Of a stretch of DNA of 64,000 nt, positions 8,272-17,017 are shown piece after piece (the first letter of the stretch is position 1; each line of letters opens with the position of its first letter). A model generated the notes under the pieces. It saw only the letters and a list, made by a program, of their open reading frames with translations, was not told where the DNA came from and did not search any database. Source of the stretch: Natronorubrum sulfidifaciens JCM 14089 (lineage in GTDB: Archaea > Halobacteriota > Halobacteria > Halobacteriales > Natrialbaceae); NCBI RefSeq assembly GCF_000337735.1, contig NZ_AOHX01000039.1, forward strand, positions 175,037 through 239,036. Direction: 5' to 3'. The position numbers were made by a program, and so were the translations under genes.

Positions 8272-8296
8272 AAACAGCGGAACCAAAGGATAAAGA
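8272..8296 (+). promoter_or_regulatory. cdc6 promoter: ORB half-site abutting a TATA box
   Basis: The half-copy AAACAGCGGAACC (8272-8284) directly precedes GATAAAGA (8289-8296), which is 24-31 nt before the cdc6 ATG. A second AT-rich word (ATATAAAAT) lies at 8249-8257. The arrangement suggests that Cdc6 binding would occlude transcription-factor binding. Confidence 0.5.
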
Positions 8297-8319
8297 CATC
8301 CAACGAGACACGTCACGCA

Positions 8320-9507
8320 ATGTCGGATTTCAGCTTCAAGCCGACCGGGAGTATCTTCAAAGAGCGTGAAGCGCTCTTAGAGGAGTGGACACCCGACGAA
8401 TTGGTTGGTCGGGACGAAGAACTCAGGCAGTATCACGCTGCACTCCAGCCCGTGATCGAAGGCGAAACGCCATCCAACATCTTCCTGTACGGCAAAAGCG
8501 GCGTCGGGAAAACCGCTGCGACCCGGTTTCTCCTCCAACTGCTCGAGCGCGACGCCGGGAAGGTCGACGGGCTCGACCTCCACACCGTCGAAATCAACTG
8601 CGACGGCCTCAACTCCAGCTATCAGACGGCCGTTGCACTCGTTAACGAACTCCGCGATCCGACGAACCAGATCTCGAACACCGGCTACCCACAGGCCTCA
8701 GTCTACCAGTTTCTGTTCGACGAACTCGATACACTCGGCGGCACCGTCCTCATCGTCCTCGACGAGGTCGACCATATTCGAGACGATAGCCTCCTCTATA
8801 AGCTCCCGCGAGCGCGCTCGAACGGTGACGTGACGGCCGCACGGCTCGGCGTGATCGGCATCTCTAACGATCTCGACTTCCGGAATCAGCTCAGTTCGAA
8901 AGTCCGCTCGAGTCTGTGTGAGAAGGAGGTCTCGTTCAGCGCCTACGACGCGAACGAACTCTGTGAGGTGCTTCGCCAACGTGAGGCAGTCGCCTTCGAG
9001 AACGACGTCCTCGATACCGGCGTCATCGAGATGTGTGCCGCCTACGGCGCGAAAGACTCCGGTGACGCGCGACAGGCGCTCGATCTCTTGCTTGAGAGTG
9101 GCGACATCGCCCGCGAGACCAACACCGAACTGGTAACGGAAGCCCACGTCCGCGAGGCCAGAGAGCGACTCCAGACCGATCAGGTCGTCGAAGGGATCAG
9201 TAACTACTCGATGCACGGCCAACTCGTCCTGTGGGCGTTGACCATCTTAGAAGAGCAAGGACAGACGCCGGCGCGAACTCGTGACGTCCGCGACCCCTAC
9301 GAAATGCTGTGTGAACGCGAAGGCAACGATCCTGTCTCCGACCGCGCAGTGCGTGAGTATCTCGCCGAACTCGAGACGCTCGGCATCATCTCCTCGACAC
9401 AAGTCAACCGCGGGAAAGGCGGCGGAAAGTACAAACAACACGAACTCGATCAGTCCGTCTCGAGTGTGAAAGCCGGCCTGTCGGAGCTGTTGGATACCGC
9501 TGCGTGA
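8320..9507 (+). CDS. cdc6: Orc1/Cdc6-family replication initiator
   Basis: 395-residue AAA+ origin-binding protein: Walker A GKSGVGKTAAT near residue 56, Walker B VLIVLDEVDH near 145, sensor 1 GISNDLDF near 187, and a C-terminal winged helix (~300-390). It recognises origin recognition boxes and recruits MCM. It is flanked on both sides by copies of one repeat, which ties this paralogue to the adjacent origin. Haloarchaea carry many Cdc6 paralogues, each with its own box sequence, so a numbered gene name is not assigned. Confidence 0.95.
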   Translation: MSDFSFKPTGSIFKEREALLEEWTPDELVGRDEELRQYHAALQPVIEGETPSNIFLYGKSGVGKTAATRFLLQLLERDAGKVDGLDLHTVEINCDGLNSSYQTAVALVNELRDPTNQISNTGYPQASVYQFLFDELDTLGGTVLIVLDEVDHIRDDSLLYKLPRARSNGDVTAARLGVIGISNDLDFRNQLSSKVRSSLCEKEVSFSAYDANELCEVLRQREAVAFENDVLDTGVIEMCAAYGAKDSGDARQALDLLLESGDIARETNTELVTEAHVREARERLQTDQVVEGISNYSMHGQLVLWALTILEEQGQTPARTRDVRDPYEMLCEREGNDPVSDRAVREYLAELETLGIISSTQVNRGKGGGKYKQHELDQSVSSVKAGLSELLDTAA

Positions 9508-9551
9508 GTGAGACGGTCTGCTGTACCGAGACACCCGCAGGGACGTTTCTA

Positions 9552-9571
9552 CCCCACCACTTCCGCTGTTA
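9552..9571 (-). repeat. Origin recognition box 1
   Basis: On the minus strand TAACAGCGGAAGTGGTGGGG; 18 of 20 positions agree with the box at 9777. Ends in the G-string described for haloarchaeal ORBs. Confidence 0.8.
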
Positions 9572-9597
9572 CTGGGCGACTGTGTGGCTCACACCCA

Positions 9598-9617
9598 CCC
9601 CACTGCTTCCGCTGTTA
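9598..9617 (-). repeat. Origin recognition box 2
   Basis: On the minus strand TAACAGCGGAAGCAGTGGGG, identical to the plus-strand box at 9777-9796 and 46 bp from box 1. Confidence 0.85.
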
Positions 9618-9776
9618 GCTGAACTCGAGGTGACTCGAGGACTGCCGTTCCGGCCGGTACTGATCCACGAGACATATATAGAATTAAGTACTATAGCTAA
9701 AAACCATATCCGCATACCGTTTCTCACTAACTGCAAGGCACCCCCTCCCATGGGGGTGGTGCAGTCGTTTTCCCGC

Positions 9777-9796
9777 TAACAGCGGAAGCAGTGGGG
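9777..9796 (+). repeat. Origin recognition box 3, inverted relative to boxes 1 and 2
   Basis: TAACAGCGGAAGCAGTGGGG, a perfect 20-bp match to box 2 in opposite orientation, 159 bp away across the AT-rich segment. The G-string continues as GGGGTGGGTGGG. Confidence 0.85.
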
Positions 9797-9944
9797 TGGG
9801 TGGGTCCCACTGCTCGACAGTCCGCTGTGCTCGCAGGTCGACTCGCATGATGGGTTCATCCGCCCGTGACATCCCGTCGATATGCCAGTACGGCTTGCAC
9901 AGTTGCCCCGCGGCTATATTGATCGTGCGATCGTATGACAGGTT

Positions 9945-11096
9945 ATGGAGTTACTCGAGGACAGCATCGTCCCGAAACACGCACACGAGATCAAAGCCGA
10001 GGCGCGTGAGTTCGCGCGCGAACACATCGAACCGAACGCACAGGAGCACTTTCAGGACGGAACGTATCCCGAAGCAATCCTCGAGGCAGGTCAGAAGGCG
10101 AACCTCGTCGCACAGGACATTCCGGAGGAGTGGGGCGGGCGCGGGCTTGACCTCCCGCAGCTACTCGCGCTGACGGAGGAGTTCTATCGGGCGGATGCCG
10201 GGATCGCGCTGACTCTGCAACTGGCGAGTTTCGGCTGTGAGATCACGTACAAGTACGGCTCCGACGAGCAGTGTGCGGAGTACATCCGGCCGGTCGCGGA
10301 AGGCACACAGCGCTCCGGGCTCGCCGTCTCGGAACCCGAAACGGGCAGTGACCTCGCCGGAATGCAGACGACGGCCGAGAAAGACGGCGACGAGTACGTG
10401 TTAAACGGCGAGAAGTATTGGATCGGTAACGGCGTCGAAGCTGATTGGGTGACGGTCTACGCCCGAACGGGTGACGACGAAGATAACCGGTACGGCAACC
10501 ACTCGATGTTCATCGTCCCCACCGACACCGACGGCTACGAGGCCGAACACATCCCCGAGAAGATGGCGATGCGCGCCTCGAAGCAGGCTCACATCGAGTT
10601 CGACGACTGCCGGATTCCCGAGTCGAACCTCATCGGCCACGAAGGGGCCGGCTTCATGATGCTCGCGGAGTTTTTCAACCACGGCCGTGTCATCGTCTCC
10701 GGCCACAGCCTCGGTCTCGCCGCCGCCGCCATCGAAGAGACCTGGGAGTTCGTCCACGGCCGCGAGGAGTTCGGCCGAACGATCAACGAGTTTCAGGCGG
10801 TCCAACACGGACTGTCAGACATGCTCATCGCGTTCGAACGCGCTCGAGCGCTCGCCTGGCGGGCCTGCGAAAAGGTCCACAACGGAGAACAAGCGGGCTA
10901 CTGGGCGGCGTTGGCGAAGACGAACGCGACGGAGGCGGCCGTCGAAATCTCCGAACAGGGAATGCAGTTTCACGGCGGCCGTTCGGTCTTGGACGAGCGT
11001 CGGATCGCTCGCGTCTTCCGCGATGCCCGAATCCCCGTCATCTACGAGGGAGCAAACGAGATTCAGCGGAACCTGATCTACGGGCAAGCGCCCTGA
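9945..11096 (+). CDS. Acyl-CoA dehydrogenase
   Basis: 383 residues, normal length for the family. FAD-dependent alpha,beta-dehydrogenation of an acyl-CoA, electrons going to ETF. Visible motifs: SEPETGSDLAGMQTTAEKDG (signature 1, ~125-144), EFGRTINEFQAVQHGLSDM (~268-286), FHGGRSVLDE in place of the common GGxGY, and the catalytic-base region IYEGANEIQRN near the C-terminus with Glu. Paralogue of the enzyme at 14.2 kb but clearly diverged. It starts right after the replication origin; the chain-length preference cannot be inferred. Confidence 0.92.
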   Translation: MELLEDSIVPKHAHEIKAEAREFAREHIEPNAQEHFQDGTYPEAILEAGQKANLVAQDIPEEWGGRGLDLPQLLALTEEFYRADAGIALTLQLASFGCEITYKYGSDEQCAEYIRPVAEGTQRSGLAVSEPETGSDLAGMQTTAEKDGDEYVLNGEKYWIGNGVEADWVTVYARTGDDEDNRYGNHSMFIVPTDTDGYEAEHIPEKMAMRASKQAHIEFDDCRIPESNLIGHEGAGFMMLAEFFNHGRVIVSGHSLGLAAAAIEETWEFVHGREEFGRTINEFQAVQHGLSDMLIAFERARALAWRACEKVHNGEQAGYWAALAKTNATEAAVEISEQGMQFHGGRSVLDERRIARVFRDARIPVIYEGANEIQRNLIYGQAP

Positions 11097-11278
11097 GCGG
11101 ACTCGCCGCCGCCAGCGGCTGGTTGACTCGAGTGTCGACAGCGAACGAACACACAGCCGTCACAACGGGCTGCTCAGCAAGTCGGTCATTGGCCGTGTCA
11201 GCGCAGTCGCTGGCACGCACGGACACGCGATCGGATGAGAACGGGGGGATCGCTCGCGTTCGACTCGGCCGATGACGT

Positions 11279-11851
11279 TCAGTTTTCGGGCTGGAGGTCT
11301 TCGAACGCCCCAACGAACTCGTCGTGGGATTGCATCTCCGAGACCGTCTTGTCGACACGGCCGCGGAGTTCGGAGACCCGCTCACAGAGCTGTTGATACT
11401 CGTCGTTATCCGCGAGTTCGTGCTCGATTTTCTCGGATTCCAGCAGTGCTTTCTTCGAGACGAGGGCGTAGTACTCTCGGATGTCCGATTCGTACTCCGA
11501 TCTGCCGGCCACCTCGGCGACGATCTCGATGAGTTCGTCCTTCGAGACCGGCTTGACGAGATAATCGTCGAACCCCATCTCGATGATGTCGAAATCGGGA
11601 TCGACTGCGGTTACCATCACGACTCGCGAGTCGTAGCCAGTGTCTCTGATCTTCGTCAGGACCTGATCGCCGGACAGCCCCGGCATCCGTCGATCCAGCA
11701 AGACAACCTCGACGGAATCATCCATCTTCTCGAGGGCTGCGTCCCCGTCGTAGGCCGTGTCGACGACCCATTCGGTCTCGAGCCATGCAGCAAACAGGTC
11801 TGCAAGACGCGCTTCGTCGTCTACGACGAGTATCTCGAGCGTCTCACTCAC
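11279..11851 (-). CDS. Response regulator with HalX domain
   Basis: 190 residues. Receiver domain 1-120 with acidic pocket DDE (11-13), phospho-acceptor Asp53 in LLDRRMPG, Thr81 in MVTA and Lys100 in DDYLVKP. The C-terminal ~60 residues are the helical, charged HalX domain found in haloarchaea. Output function of HalX is not established in detail; these proteins usually respond to nearby or orphan histidine kinases. No kinase is adjacent. Confidence 0.88.
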   Translation of the reverse strand: MSETLEILVVDDEARLADLFAAWLETEWVVDTAYDGDAALEKMDDSVEVVLLDRRMPGLSGDQVLTKIRDTGYDSRVVMVTAVDPDFDIIEMGFDDYLVKPVSKDELIEIVAEVAGRSEYESDIREYYALVSKKALLESEKIEHELADNDEYQQLCERVSELRGRVDKTVSEMQSHDEFVGAFEDLQPEN

Positions 11852-12080
11852 CCGTTGTCCCCTCCGTTCTCGTCATCGGTTGAAGCCACGACTTACCAAT
11901 AGTACCTCCGGGTGATAAATCTCGCGACCATTTCGGTCGATGGCTGCCGACCTCCGAACGAACTGAACGCTGTCTCGAGTGGCAGTGTGACTCTATCCCA
12001 CCGTCGACTAAAAGTGAAACCGGTGGCGATCACTCGGTTTCGCCACTGAGACGGGCACAGCGGCTACGATCGTTCCCGTG

Positions 12081-14069
12081 TTACTTGCCCTCGAACTCGG
12101 GGTCGTCGTCGCCGAAGAAGGCGTTGATGCCCTCGTGGACGTCCTCGGAGTTGACGACGTGGCCGAAGCCCATCGACTCGACCTCGAGGCCGGCTTCGTG
12201 GTTGTCCCAGCCTTTCTGCATCGCGCGCTTGGTAAAGCGCATCGCGAGCGGTGGGCCACCAGCGAGCTTTGCGGCGTACTCCTGTGCAGCCGTCTCGAAC
12301 GCGTCCGGTTCGACGACCTCGTTGACGAACCCGAACTCGGCCATCTCGTCGGCGGGGAACCGCTCTGCCGTGAAGATGATCTCCTTTGCACGGCCCATCC
12401 CGACGATACGCTGGAGCCGTTGGGTTCCGCCCCACCCGGGGAGCAGGCCGAGGTCGAACTCGGGCTGGCCGAACTCCGAGCGCGAGGTCGCGATTCGAAT
12501 ATCGGCACACGTCGCAAGCTCCATCCCGCCGCCGAGACAGTAGCCGTCGATGGCGGCGACGACGGGCATCTCGATCTCCTCGAGGCGACCGAACGTCTCC
12601 TGACCGTACTTGGAAAGCTCGACCGCGTCGAACGGATCGGCCCCACCACCAGCGATGCTCATGAAGTCCGCGCCCGCGGAGAACGCCTTCGAGCCGGCAC
12701 CCGTCAGCAGGAGGGCGCGCACGCTGTCATCGTCGTCGACGAGGTCGATTGCGGTGTCGAGTTCGTCGATCAGTTCGAGGCTGATGGAGTTCATCTGCTG
12801 GGGCCGGCTGAGTTCGATCTGTGCGACCTTGTCGCCGGGGTAGGTCAGTTCGATCGTGTCGAACTCCACCGCGCCGTCTTCCTCGTCCGCGTCATCGTAG
12901 AAGCCGCCTTCTTCGACGACGGTCGCGAGGTGGTCGAACGGCTCGTATCGTGGGTGTTCGGCGTCCTCGTACGCGTCCTCGAGCGCGTCAGCAAGCGCCG
13001 CGACACCGTACTCGTCGGCGAACTTCGCGGGGCCTTTCGGCCAGCGGCCGCCGAGTTTGACGGCAGTGTCGATCTCTGCCGGTGAGGCGACATCGTCACC
13101 GACGAGGTAGGCGACTTCGTTTGCGAGCGCGGCGAGCAGCCGCTCTTTGACGGTCTCGTTGAACAGATCGTCGTCCATCGAGACGTCCGCGCCGTCACCG
13201 TCCTCGTAGTCGTAAAAGCCCTTGCCGGACTTCTGGCCGAACTCCTCGTTTTCGACTTTCGCTTTCAGCGTCGGCGACGGCTCATAGCGCTCGCCCGCGA
13301 CCTCGTGCATGTAGTCGAGGACGTGGTAGCCGACGTCGATGCCGACGTAGTCTGCGAGTTCGAAACTCCCCATCGGCAGCCCGATGTCGAACTTCGTCGT
13401 CGCGTCGACCTCTTCGATGGTGGCGACGTCGTCTTCGACGAGCCATGCGGCCTCGTTCATCAGCGGGACGAGAATGCGGTTGACGATGAATCCGGGGACG
13501 TCTTTACGCACGCGAACCGGCGTCTTTCCGATATCCTCCGCAAACGCCTCGATGACGTCGAGCGTGGCGTCATCAGTGTGCCCACCGGAGATGACCTCGA
13601 CGAGATCCATCCGGATCGGCGGGTTGAAAAAGTGCATCCCACAGAACTCTTCGGCCCGGTCCGTAAACTCCGAGAGATCCGTGATCGAGAGACTCGAGGT
13701 GTTCGTCGCGAAGATCGCGTCGTCGGAGGCGACCGACTCGAGTTCCTCGTAAACGTCTTGTTTGATCTCCATTTTCTCTGGAACGGCCTCGATGACGACG
13801 TCGGCATCGCCACAGGCTTCCGCCATGTCGACGAGCGGCGTGATCCGTTCTAAGGTGGCGTCGGCTTCCTCCTGGGTAAGCTGGTCGTTCTCGGCGAGCT
13901 TGTCGAGCGACCACTCGATCTGTTCGTACCCGTTCTGGACGAACTCGTCGTTGATATCACGTAGATTGACGTCGTAGCCAGCCATCGCGACGACCTCCGC
14001 GATACCGTGGCCCATATTTCCTGCGCCGAGAACTGCGACGGTGTTGATGTCTTCCAGCTCCATGGTCAT
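12081..14069 (-). CDS. 3-hydroxyacyl-CoA dehydrogenase fused to enoyl-CoA hydratase
   Basis: 662-residue bifunctional beta-oxidation enzyme. N-terminal NAD-binding domain with VAVLGAGNMGHGIAEV at ~12-27, the hydroxyacyl dehydrogenase signature region GMHFFNPP near 140 and a duplicated C-terminal dehydrogenase domain to ~390, then an enoyl-CoA hydratase/isomerase domain (~405-662) with oxyanion-hole GAGSKAFSAGADF and DGYCLGGGMELA. The order (dehydrogenase first) is the reverse of bacterial FadB and is the common haloarchaeal arrangement. Start: ATG 14069 or 14063 (MTMELEDI or MELEDI). Divergent from the acyl-CoA dehydrogenase at 14179. Confidence 0.92.
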   Translation of the reverse strand: MTMELEDINTVAVLGAGNMGHGIAEVVAMAGYDVNLRDINDEFVQNGYEQIEWSLDKLAENDQLTQEEADATLERITPLVDMAEACGDADVVIEAVPEKMEIKQDVYEELESVASDDAIFATNTSSLSITDLSEFTDRAEEFCGMHFFNPPIRMDLVEVISGGHTDDATLDVIEAFAEDIGKTPVRVRKDVPGFIVNRILVPLMNEAAWLVEDDVATIEEVDATTKFDIGLPMGSFELADYVGIDVGYHVLDYMHEVAGERYEPSPTLKAKVENEEFGQKSGKGFYDYEDGDGADVSMDDDLFNETVKERLLAALANEVAYLVGDDVASPAEIDTAVKLGGRWPKGPAKFADEYGVAALADALEDAYEDAEHPRYEPFDHLATVVEEGGFYDDADEEDGAVEFDTIELTYPGDKVAQIELSRPQQMNSISLELIDELDTAIDLVDDDDSVRALLLTGAGSKAFSAGADFMSIAGGGADPFDAVELSKYGQETFGRLEEIEMPVVAAIDGYCLGGGMELATCADIRIATSRSEFGQPEFDLGLLPGWGGTQRLQRIVGMGRAKEIIFTAERFPADEMAEFGFVNEVVEPDAFETAAQEYAAKLAGGPPLAMRFTKRAMQKGWDNHEAGLEVESMGFGHVVNSEDVHEGINAFFGDDDPEFEGK

Positions 14070-14178
14070 AGTTGCAATCGGCACGGGTTTCAACGTTTCC
14101 CTATTTCCTAAAGAAAACTATAGTTTCGTTTACTGTCGGTTACAAAGCTCTTTACCACTGGCCTAGGAACGTCTTGAC

Positions 14179-15330
14179 ATGGAATTCGGTCTCACCGAAG
14201 AACAGGAGCAGATTCGTGAGGAAGTCAGGCGATTCGCCGAGAACGAAATCGTCCCTGCAGCAGAGGAGTACGACGTCGAAGAGAAGTTCCCCCACGAGAT
14301 CGTCGATGAGGCCGCGAAGATGGGGCTGGTCGGCTCGTCGATCCCGATGGAGTACGGTGGCGCGGGCTACTCGACGCTCGAGACGGTCCTCATCGCCGAG
14401 GAACTATTCTCGTACGATCCCGGGATCGCGCTCTCGATCATGGCGTGTTCGTTCGGGACCGAAGCCATTCAGGAGTTCGGGACCGAAGAGCAGAAAGAGC
14501 GCTTCTTAGAGCCCGTTGCGATGGGCGAGAAGATTTCGGGGGCAGCGATCTCCGAACCCGACACCGGGTCGGACGTCTCCTCGGTGTCGACGCGCGCCGA
14601 GAAAGACGGTGACGAGTGGGTCGTCAACGGCAACAAGATGTGGATCACCAACGGGACCGTCGGTGACTTCTTCGTCATGCTGTGTAAGACCAACCCCGAC
14701 GCCGAGGGTCGGTACAACGGCTTCAGTCAGATCGTCGTCGAGTCCGACCGCGACGGCTTCTCGGCCGACAAGATCACGGGCAAGATGGGCATCCGCGCCT
14801 CGGACACCGCCGAACTCATCCTCGACGACGTCCGCGTCCCCGAGGAGAACCTCATCGGCACCCGCGACGCCGCCTTCATGCAGCAGATGCAGTTCTTCGA
14901 CGCCACCCGAACCGGCGTCGCCGCACAGGGCGTCGGTATCGCGAAAGGGGCACTGCGCGAAGCCCTCGAGTACGCCCAGGATCGCGAACAGTTCGGCCAG
15001 CCGATCAGCGAGTTCCAGGCCGTCCAGCACAAACTCGCCGACATCGCGACCGAGACCGAAGCCGCACGGAATCTGACGTACAAGGCCGCCTGGAAGGTCG
15101 ATCAGGGCGAGAACATCACCAAACTCGCCTCGATGGCCAAGGAGTACGCCTCACGCGTTGCCGTCGACGCGACAAACGAGGCCGTCCAGATCCACGGCGG
15201 GGCGGGCTACGTCAACGACTTCCCCGTCGAGCGACTCTACCGCGACTCGAAGATCACCCAGATCTACGAAGGAACCACCGAGATCCAGAAGAACATTATC
15301 GCGCGCGAACTGCTCGGCAAGGGCTTCTAG
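14179..15330 (+). CDS. Acyl-CoA dehydrogenase (short/medium-chain type)
   Basis: 383 residues. [20 protein letters not shown] start, [20 protein letters not shown] signature (~131-150), [38 protein letters not shown] (canonical GGxGY) and [13 protein letters not shown] with the catalytic Glu. Closer to canonical bacterial enzymes than its neighbour at 9.9 kb. It shares a ~110-bp divergent promoter region with the hydroxyacyl-CoA dehydrogenase fusion, suggesting co-regulation of beta-oxidation. Confidence 0.94.
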   Translation: MEFGLTEEQEQIREEVRRFAENEIVPAAEEYDVEEKFPHEIVDEAAKMGLVGSSIPMEYGGAGYSTLETVLIAEELFSYDPGIALSIMACSFGTEAIQEFGTEEQKERFLEPVAMGEKISGAAISEPDTGSDVSSVSTRAEKDGDEWVVNGNKMWITNGTVGDFFVMLCKTNPDAEGRYNGFSQIVVESDRDGFSADKITGKMGIRASDTAELILDDVRVPEENLIGTRDAAFMQQMQFFDATRTGVAAQGVGIAKGALREALEYAQDREQFGQPISEFQAVQHKLADIATETEAARNLTYKAAWKVDQGENITKLASMAKEYASRVAVDATNEAVQIHGGAGYVNDFPVERLYRDSKITQIYEGTTEIQKNIIARELLGKGF

Positions 15331-15459
15331 AGACGAAGTTTTGCGCTGCGGGTGCGCCCGCTGTGCACCCTCGGCAACAATTCGATGAAAAGCACTCCTC
15401 CGTTCTCTCCGCTCGTGTCACTCGCTCCGAGTCAGTCGTCGGCCCGCTCTCTCTGACTC

Positions 15460-15474
15460 ACGGCCTTCGGCCGT
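15460..15474. terminator. Hairpin ACGGCC-TTC-GGCCGT
   Basis: Perfect 6-bp GC stem with a 3-nt loop between an acyl-CoA dehydrogenase gene and the convergent Asp-rich membrane protein gene. No T-run follows, so a terminator role is only suggested by position. Confidence 0.3.
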
Positions 15475-15576
15475 TCGTCGTTTCGCGACGCGATGCGCCG
15501 CGCTTTCGTTCGCTCGAGTCGCGCTCCCGGCCAGTTGCCGTCTTCACCGTCGTCCAACGACGAACGCAACGACTGA

Positions 15577-16107
15577 TCAGCCGTCAGCATCCGAGTCGGT
15601 ATCACCGTCGTCGCTGTCCGAATCTGTGTCGCCATTGTCACGATCGAAATCGGTGTCGGTCCCGTCGGCGTCAGAATCGGTGTCAGTTCCGACACCGTCG
15701 AAATCCGTGTCTCCGTCGTCGCTATCGCTATCGGTATCTCCGTCACCAGTGGGTCGGCCCATGGTCGGTCCCAAAACGTCCGTGCTACTCGAGCCACCCG
15801 TCTCCGATTCCGTTGTCGCAGGGTCGACGGTGTGATCGGCATGGGTTGACGGCGACTCCTCGAGCACGTCCCCCTCGCCCTCGTCAGAAGCCGACTCGTC
15901 AGCGAGGACGTACAGCACGAGGGGTGGACCGACGTAACAGGCGATGGCAACCACTGCGAACCACGGATCGACGACCACGAGAATGCCGAAGATCGCGAGC
16001 GCTGCCGTCGCGGCCGTATGAACCGCGGTGGTGGTATAACGGCGGTAGAACAACCAGAGGCCACGGAGCCATGTCGTGACGGAAAGAGTCACCACCGACG
16101 ATGTCAT
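15577..16107 (-). CDS. Membrane protein with Asp/Ser/Gly/Thr repeat tail
   Basis: 176 residues. Two or three hydrophobic segments (~20-75) are followed by an acidic linker and, from ~125 to the end, tandem runs of DGDTDSDSDDGDTDF-type sequence. The DxDxD-rich spacing resembles calcium-binding thrombospondin-3/dockerin-like repeats; that is a resemblance, not a family match. Start at ATG 16107 (MTSSVVTLSV); the open frame continues upstream to 16248 but overlaps the divergent regulator. No enzymatic domain. DNA of the tail is itself repetitive, so copy number may vary between strains. Confidence 0.6.
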   Translation of the reverse strand: MTSSVVTLSVTTWLRGLWLFYRRYTTTAVHTAATAALAIFGILVVVDPWFAVVAIACYVGPPLVLYVLADESASDEGEGDVLEESPSTHADHTVDPATTESETGGSSSTDVLGPTMGRPTGDGDTDSDSDDGDTDFDGVGTDTDSDADGTDTDFDRDNGDTDSDSDDGDTDSDADG

Positions 16108-16166
16108 ACGGATCGTACACCATCCACCGAGAAACCCCTTTGGCGCGCGAGCCCCTTTTACATTCA

Positions 16167-16919
16167 ATGAGAGAATTCGTCTTCGCCCTCGAGTACGAGA
16201 CGGACACGAACCCAGTGGCCGACGTCCTCGCCGAGTATCCGGCGGCATCGATTCGGTCGCTGTCGTGTCACGTCACCGCGGACAGCCTCTGGCGAGTCGA
16301 CCACGCCGAGGGGCCGCCGGAGGCGCTCGAGGCGCTCGAGGAGGCCTACAAAACGGCCGACTTCTTCGCGGACTGTCTCGTCAAAGACGACTGTGGGGCC
16401 GAGTGTGAGGTGCAGGTACTCGATCGCTCGAGTGACACGCTGGTGGTCTACACCTACTGGGATCGCACGGAGGTCTGTACGTCGGTTCCCCACGTTGCCC
16501 TCGAGTATCTTGGCGAGGGACTGCTGTTCGAGACCTATCGCGAGGGGCGCCGGTACCGCTGGCGGATCGTCCTCGGGAGCGACGCGCCGATCCACGAGTT
16601 TTTCGACGCACTGGGCGAGGAAGTCGGCGAGTGTGCAGGGATGGAGATGCTGCGGCTGACAGAACTCGACCCCGAACGAAACGGTGTCGCCGCTGACCGC
16701 GACGAGTCACTACCGAGCGAACAACGGGACGCGCTGCAGGCGGCCGTCGAGTACGGCTACTACGAGACCCCCCGACGGATCGACCTCTCCGAACTCGCCG
16801 ACCGACTGGATGTGCCGCGGTCGACGCTGTCTTACCGGCTTCGACGGGCCGAAGCCAGTCTCGCGACGGCGTTCGTCGCCAACGAAGAATCGCTCGAGGC
16901 ACTACCTGCGGAGCTGTAA
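16167..16919 (+). CDS. HTH-10 (bacterio-opsin activator type) transcriptional regulator
   Basis: 250 residues. The C-terminal ~60 residues are a canonical HTH-10: SEQRDALQAAVEYGYYETPR, then LSELADRLDVPRSTLSYRLR. The N-terminal ~180 residues form a sensor-like domain with several Cys (SCH near 35; CLVKDDCGAEC near 71-81), which could bind a metal or sense redox. The gene runs into the P1B ATPase gene 98 bp downstream in the same direction, so regulation of that pump is the likely role. Start at ATG 16167; an earlier in-frame ATG (16101) would overlap the divergent gene's start. Confidence 0.82.
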   Translation: MREFVFALEYETDTNPVADVLAEYPAASIRSLSCHVTADSLWRVDHAEGPPEALEALEEAYKTADFFADCLVKDDCGAECEVQVLDRSSDTLVVYTYWDRTEVCTSVPHVALEYLGEGLLFETYREGRRYRWRIVLGSDAPIHEFFDALGEEVGECAGMEMLRLTELDPERNGVAADRDESLPSEQRDALQAAVEYGYYETPRRIDLSELADRLDVPRSTLSYRLRRAEASLATAFVANEESLEALPAEL

Positions 16920-16966
16920 GCGATTCGAGGGTCGCCGACAACGGATCGGACGGAGCGACGCCGAAG

Positions 16967-16988
16967 TTGGCGCACGCCAAATAAGTGG
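16967..16988 (+). promoter_or_regulatory. Palindrome TTGGCGCACGCCAA abutting a TATA-like element before the P1B ATPase
   Basis: A perfect 6-bp inverted repeat with a 2-bp centre (16967-16980) is followed at once by AATAAGTGG, 30-39 nt before the ATPase ATG. An operator touching the BRE/TATA region is the usual site for archaeal repressors or activators. Confidence 0.55.
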
Positions 16989-17017
16989 TATGGGAGACGA
17001 GCGATTACTGGCAGCTA

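Larger units (their letters stand above)
9508..9944. other. Replication origin (oriC-type region)
   Basis: 437-bp gene-free stretch after cdc6. Two ORB copies in minus orientation (9552-9571, 9598-9617) and one in plus orientation (9777-9796) face each other across an AT-rich segment (9671-9716, with ATATATAGAATTAAGTACTA and runs of A) that is a good duplex-unwinding element. Between the unwinding element and the right ORB is an imperfect hairpin of C- and G-runs around CCCATGGG (9737-9760). A further broken ORB-like stretch occurs around 9806-9830. This layout matches known haloarchaeal origins: inverted ORBs around an AT-rich core next to an orc1/cdc6 gene. Confidence 0.85.

Noticed and set aside
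9737-9760. C/G-run hairpin at the origin as a transcription terminator of cdc6
   Set aside because: It is ~230 bp past the cdc6 stop, between the unwinding region and an ORB, so an origin role fits better.
15590-15770. RTX-toxin-like calcium repeats
   Set aside because: The Gly-Gly-x-Gly-x-Asp nonapeptide of RTX proteins is absent; only generic Asp-rich runs are present.
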